Shown one piece after another: positions 61,201 through 64,000 of a DNA stretch of 64,000 bases (position 1 is the stretch's first letter; every line of letters begins with the position of its first letter). Source of the DNA: Nansenia antarctica (lineage: Eukaryota; Chordata; Actinopteri; Argentiniformes; Microstomatidae); NCBI GenBank assembly GCA_963989245.1, contig OZ022345.1, positions 25,367,347 to 25,431,346 on the forward strand, read 5' to 3'. Under the pieces are notes generated by a model. It searched no databases, had not been told where the DNA came from, and saw only the letters and a list, made by a program, of their open reading frames with translations. A program made the position numbers and the translations under genes.

Positions 61201-62596
61201 AATGCACAAAACACCTGTGTCACACAGCTCGCAATAAACAATGATTTTTGCACAGATTTGAGTGTGTGGATGCTGTTTTTTTGCATAAAAAAATAAAATA
61301 AAAATAAAAATAAAATAAAATTGCAGGTTGCTTGTGGCTTATTGCTCCCTCCCATGAGGTGTTGGGGCGCATGGAGGTTCCCCCTGAGGAGGAGGGGTCA
61401 TGGGGGTTCCCCCTGAGGAGGAGGGGGCATGGGGGTTCTCCCTGAGGTGGAGGGGGGCATGGGGGTTCCCTCTGAGGAGGAGGGGGGCATGGCGGTTCTC
61501 CCTGAGGAGGAGGGCGGCATGGGGGTTTCCCTTGCGGAAGAAATGTTTAGACATTTGGTTACTACATTGAAATTACCAATACTATTGTTTCATAAATACT
61601 GGCATATGAAATAACAAAAATGTCAAACTTACACACAACTGTCCACATGCTCATTAATAATAGAGTTTAGGAATCGTTGACCACAATACAAACAGTCCAC
61701 CATGGGTCCATTAGTTGGTTCAACATCCATAGGCACCTAGAATTAGACAAATACAACACTGATCAAATCAGATACATGCTACAAGTTTGATACAATAACA
61801 CAGACAATACAGTACTGTTTTATCCTTAAATTTCACTTCGTCCCAATACTAATGGAGGTACTACTGTACAAGTCAGAAATAATCAGTGTATTACTCATTT
61901 AAATATACAGTACACGATAATATAAAGGCAAGTGTCCAACCCTCACATCAAGCACACAGGCATGGGAATCAAGAAGGAATAATGTCAGAAAGCTTGCTTC
62001 ACTTACAGGATCCAGATCCAGATCTTTCTGAAGGGGCCTTATATAAATAGTGGATGTTCCCAGAAGACATCCATAAAGAAAGAGTGGAGTATACCCACTA
62101 CCAGGACATTGGATTACATCCAGAGCTCTTGTTCTGGTCTGGCCCCGTGGCCTGAGTAGTTCGATTCCTCCACTGCCTTCAAGCTTGGGATACACCAAGG
62201 TCAATTGTTCCATAAACCCCTGGGCACTGCACCTTTTGTCTTTATATATATTAAAACACATTTTTACACAGGTTACTATTAGGACCAAGTCCAAAGAACA
62301 AGTTATTAAACAGCCCTGTAAGACAAGCTACCCGTTTAAAAAAAACATTTTATTTTTTATTAACATTAGGCTACATTGTCTATCAATTTTACCAGGGAAC
62401 GTTATGCGCCTGTTGCCCAAACCAGCCACCACGAGTTCCTCCTTTCCATAGGCAGAAGGGACACGGCTGTCCTTTCTGCCACTCAGGCAGAAAAAGTTGT
62501 GGGTGTAAGTTGAGGGTTGTTCCGGTCTGCGCTGGACACCACTGCTCCCAACTGACGTTGACCGGCGATACGGCATAAACAGCCGTGACACCTCAC
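58279..62596 (-). CDS. G2E3-like HECT E3 ubiquitin ligase gene (multi-exon)
   Basis: Recognisable exons in order: 62393-62596 (likely start ATG 62574-62576; PYRRSTSVGSS, AGLGNRRITFP), 62007-62239 (FMEQLTLVYPKLEGSGGIEL, IYIRPLQKDLDLDP), 61633-61736 (CLYCGQRF...NEHVDSC, a Rad18/UBZ-type C2HC finger), 60777-60957 (RVRLEDFTEDKERSILAF), 60598-60684 (DEAVGPGVSRFFFSM), 59867-60096 (LFEGEENHLVPS, MIGHSFIHGGP), 59519-59647 (LCLNWDLPQLTSDNRKW), 59197-59375 (RREQVKQLRKGLKE), about 58698-58790 (SLLESRCRVTGFLREYIEK) and 58279-58496 (PTSATCSELLKLPGHYTSFQ, stop TAG). The HECT region ends with the ATC motif Cys that would accept ubiquitin. Many phases agree; two junctions do not (60777 to 60598, and 59197 to about 58790), and an exon between 60957 and 61633 is probably unseen. 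It may be functional with sites I missed, or decaying. Confidence 0.7.
61365..61540. repeat. ~31-bp minisatellite in HECT gene intron
   Basis: About six copies of a unit containing CATGGGGGTTCCCCCTGAGG and AGGAGGGG, with small changes. It lies in an intron of the G2E3-like gene; the Pro/His-rich open frame across it is not coding. Confidence 0.85.
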
Positions 62597-62795
62597 CTAC
62601 ATCCAATAAACATGATGATAAAAATATATCCTCTGTAATTTTGGGTACAATTAAGTATGTCACTAGCTAACTTCACGTTATTACTGGGCTGTCCGGTTAT
62701 AATAATGTAGTGTGATTGCCTAGGGAAGCTCACCCTAATTAGTAATTGGCTGCACCTGTAGCCTTGCCTGCGAACTCTGTCAGAGACTCTGCAGG
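62597..62795. other. 5' flank of HECT gene
   Basis: Sequence upstream of the first recognised exon. A splice-acceptor-like GGATGTAG lies directly before 62596, so a further 5' exon may exist; none was seen. Confidence 0.4.
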
Positions 62796-64000
62796 TAGGG
62801 GTGGGACGATTAGAAAATGTCATGTCACGATTATCGTGGGCAAAATAATCGCGATCCACGATATTATCGCGAGAATTAAAAAATAAAATAAAATAAAAAA
62901 GTTTTTTATTTTTTATTTTTTTATGCCAATAAAACACACTGTAATCACTTTAACTTAGATGTTGTTGTATTTTTAGGACATTTTAAGTCAGTAATTCAAA
63001 TTCAGATTCTAGTGGCACATATCTCTGGCCATAATCCGGGTCCTTAAGAAAGAGCAATTCCTTTTCGGCCAATCAGCACCTTTCATTAACGTACCCAAGG
63101 AAGTTTAAAGAACGCACTCCCAGTGTTGCCAACTTCCAGAGCCCCTTGGCGACTTAATTAGTCAAAAGCGATCAGCGACAAATCTAACTTCCTTTTCTGG
63201 TCATTTGGGGAATTACTGTAAAGCATCTAACATATCCCGTAATCCACGGTTCACGTTACAACCGAGCTCAGGAGAGACGAGTAGGGATACAGTCTATGGC
63301 GAGCGAGGGTTTGCCGTCTCCTCTCTCCCTCAACACTCACTCCCGCGGCCAGTCTGATAGCAGCCGCGGGGAGCGTGCCGTTGTTCCCCGGGTCCTCGCA
63401 GGGGGTTCGGGCAAAGTTCGGGAAATAACGGACGGTTGTCATGTGTTTATACAGCATGGATGTTACGTGCCTAATGCCTTTGATGCGCACACTTGCTACT
63501 TGCCGCTTTAATCATTGTATTTAGCCTATAGCATAAGTCATGCATTGAATGTAACCTCAAGTGCTGAACAGTATTAAGTAAACCACAATATATTTGCTAA
63601 AGCTTAGGGGCGACCGTGCCTTTTGCAGCCATAGACTGTCACTGCCTGGTAATAACAAGGAAGGCCAATGACAGTATCCCGTCTAAAGTTTTTCACCAGC
63701 CATGGTGAGAAGGCTAGCATACGTTACCTAGTGACTGACTGACAGCCATGGTGAGTAGGCTAGCATACGTTACCTAGTGACTGACTGACAAGGCTGACAG
63801 TAACGTTACCCATGCAGGCTGAACAATAGCGCGAGACAAGTTCTGTGAGGATATTCGCGCGCGGCTCATGTGAGGAATTGCAATTATATTACAGTAACAG
63901 TCGCTAACTTGACTGCAAAAGTAATGTAGCCTAGGCTGAAAAATAGCGCCAGACATTTGTTAAACACAGTTTATTCATAACATACGATTATGACGATTAT
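62796..64000. mobile_element. hAT-like element, right end outside window
   Basis: It starts TAGGGGTGGGACGATTA, a common hAT terminus, followed by ATTATCG and CGATTATCG inverted motifs. At the window end ACATACGATTATGACGATTAT looks like the start of the opposite subterminal region. Internal sequence at 63538-63590 (CATGCATTGAATGTAAC, TAAACCACAATATA) also occurs at 40787-40832 inside the hAT at 39989-41568. An open frame at 63296-63511 has no recognised domain. Confidence 0.6.
63697..63788. repeat. Two tandem 46-bp copies
   Basis: CAGCCATGGTGAG, GGCTAGCATACGTTACC and GTGACTGACTGA occur twice, 46 bp apart (63697 and 63743), inside the terminal hAT-like element. Confidence 0.9.

Overview
The window looks like accessory DNA from a ray-finned (teleost) fish. 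Three things point there: a C2H2 zinc-finger gene with the split first exon / acidic second exon / finger exon layout common in fish, a G2E3-like HECT gene with a Rad18-type finger, and dense hAT, LINE and Ty3/gypsy content. No bacterial signals were seen. The species cannot be named from the sequence.

Layout. 1-1014 is the 3' end of a chromodomain Ty3/gypsy element (pol tail plus 3' LTR). 1015-24370 is a 43/45-bp satellite array, about 20.8 kb of repeat, built from nested segmental duplications. It is interrupted by a TA-flanked terminal-inverted-repeat element (20465-21696) and a hAT element (22057-23363). 24371-28730 holds a miniature LTR element whose LTRs carry a tRNA-like Pol III promoter (24628-25038), a palindromic telomere-repeat block, microsatellites and a 434-bp direct repeat.

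28731-45725 (minus) is a C2H2 zinc-finger gene: exon 1 at 45533-45725, two alternative-looking acidic exons at 39210-39485 and 38040-38303, and the finger exon at 28731-29338. Its introns hold complete hAT elements with 8-bp target duplications (30055-31587, 33550-34868, 36875-38004, 39989-41568), LINE 3' ends, a 32-bp minisatellite, and a decayed intron-containing hAT-derived gene (41908-44190).

47723-51493 (plus) is a partial DDE-integrase-domain gene. One exon contains a 28-copy in-frame 30-bp expansion, and one intron contains a LINE 3' end. 52626-57159 (minus) is a complete Ty3/gypsy retrotransposon with identical LTRs, an open gag, an open pol and a canonical -1 slippery site. 58279-62596 (minus) is a G2E3-like HECT E3 ligase gene in about ten recognisable exons. 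62796 to the end is the start of another hAT-like element.

The host genes show no pathway link to each other. The shared theme is mobile DNA: host exons separated by, or altered by, transposons and tandem repeats. The most informative signals are a transposon excision footprint copied with the satellite, the tRNA-like LTR element, and the in-frame repeat expansion inside the integrase domain.
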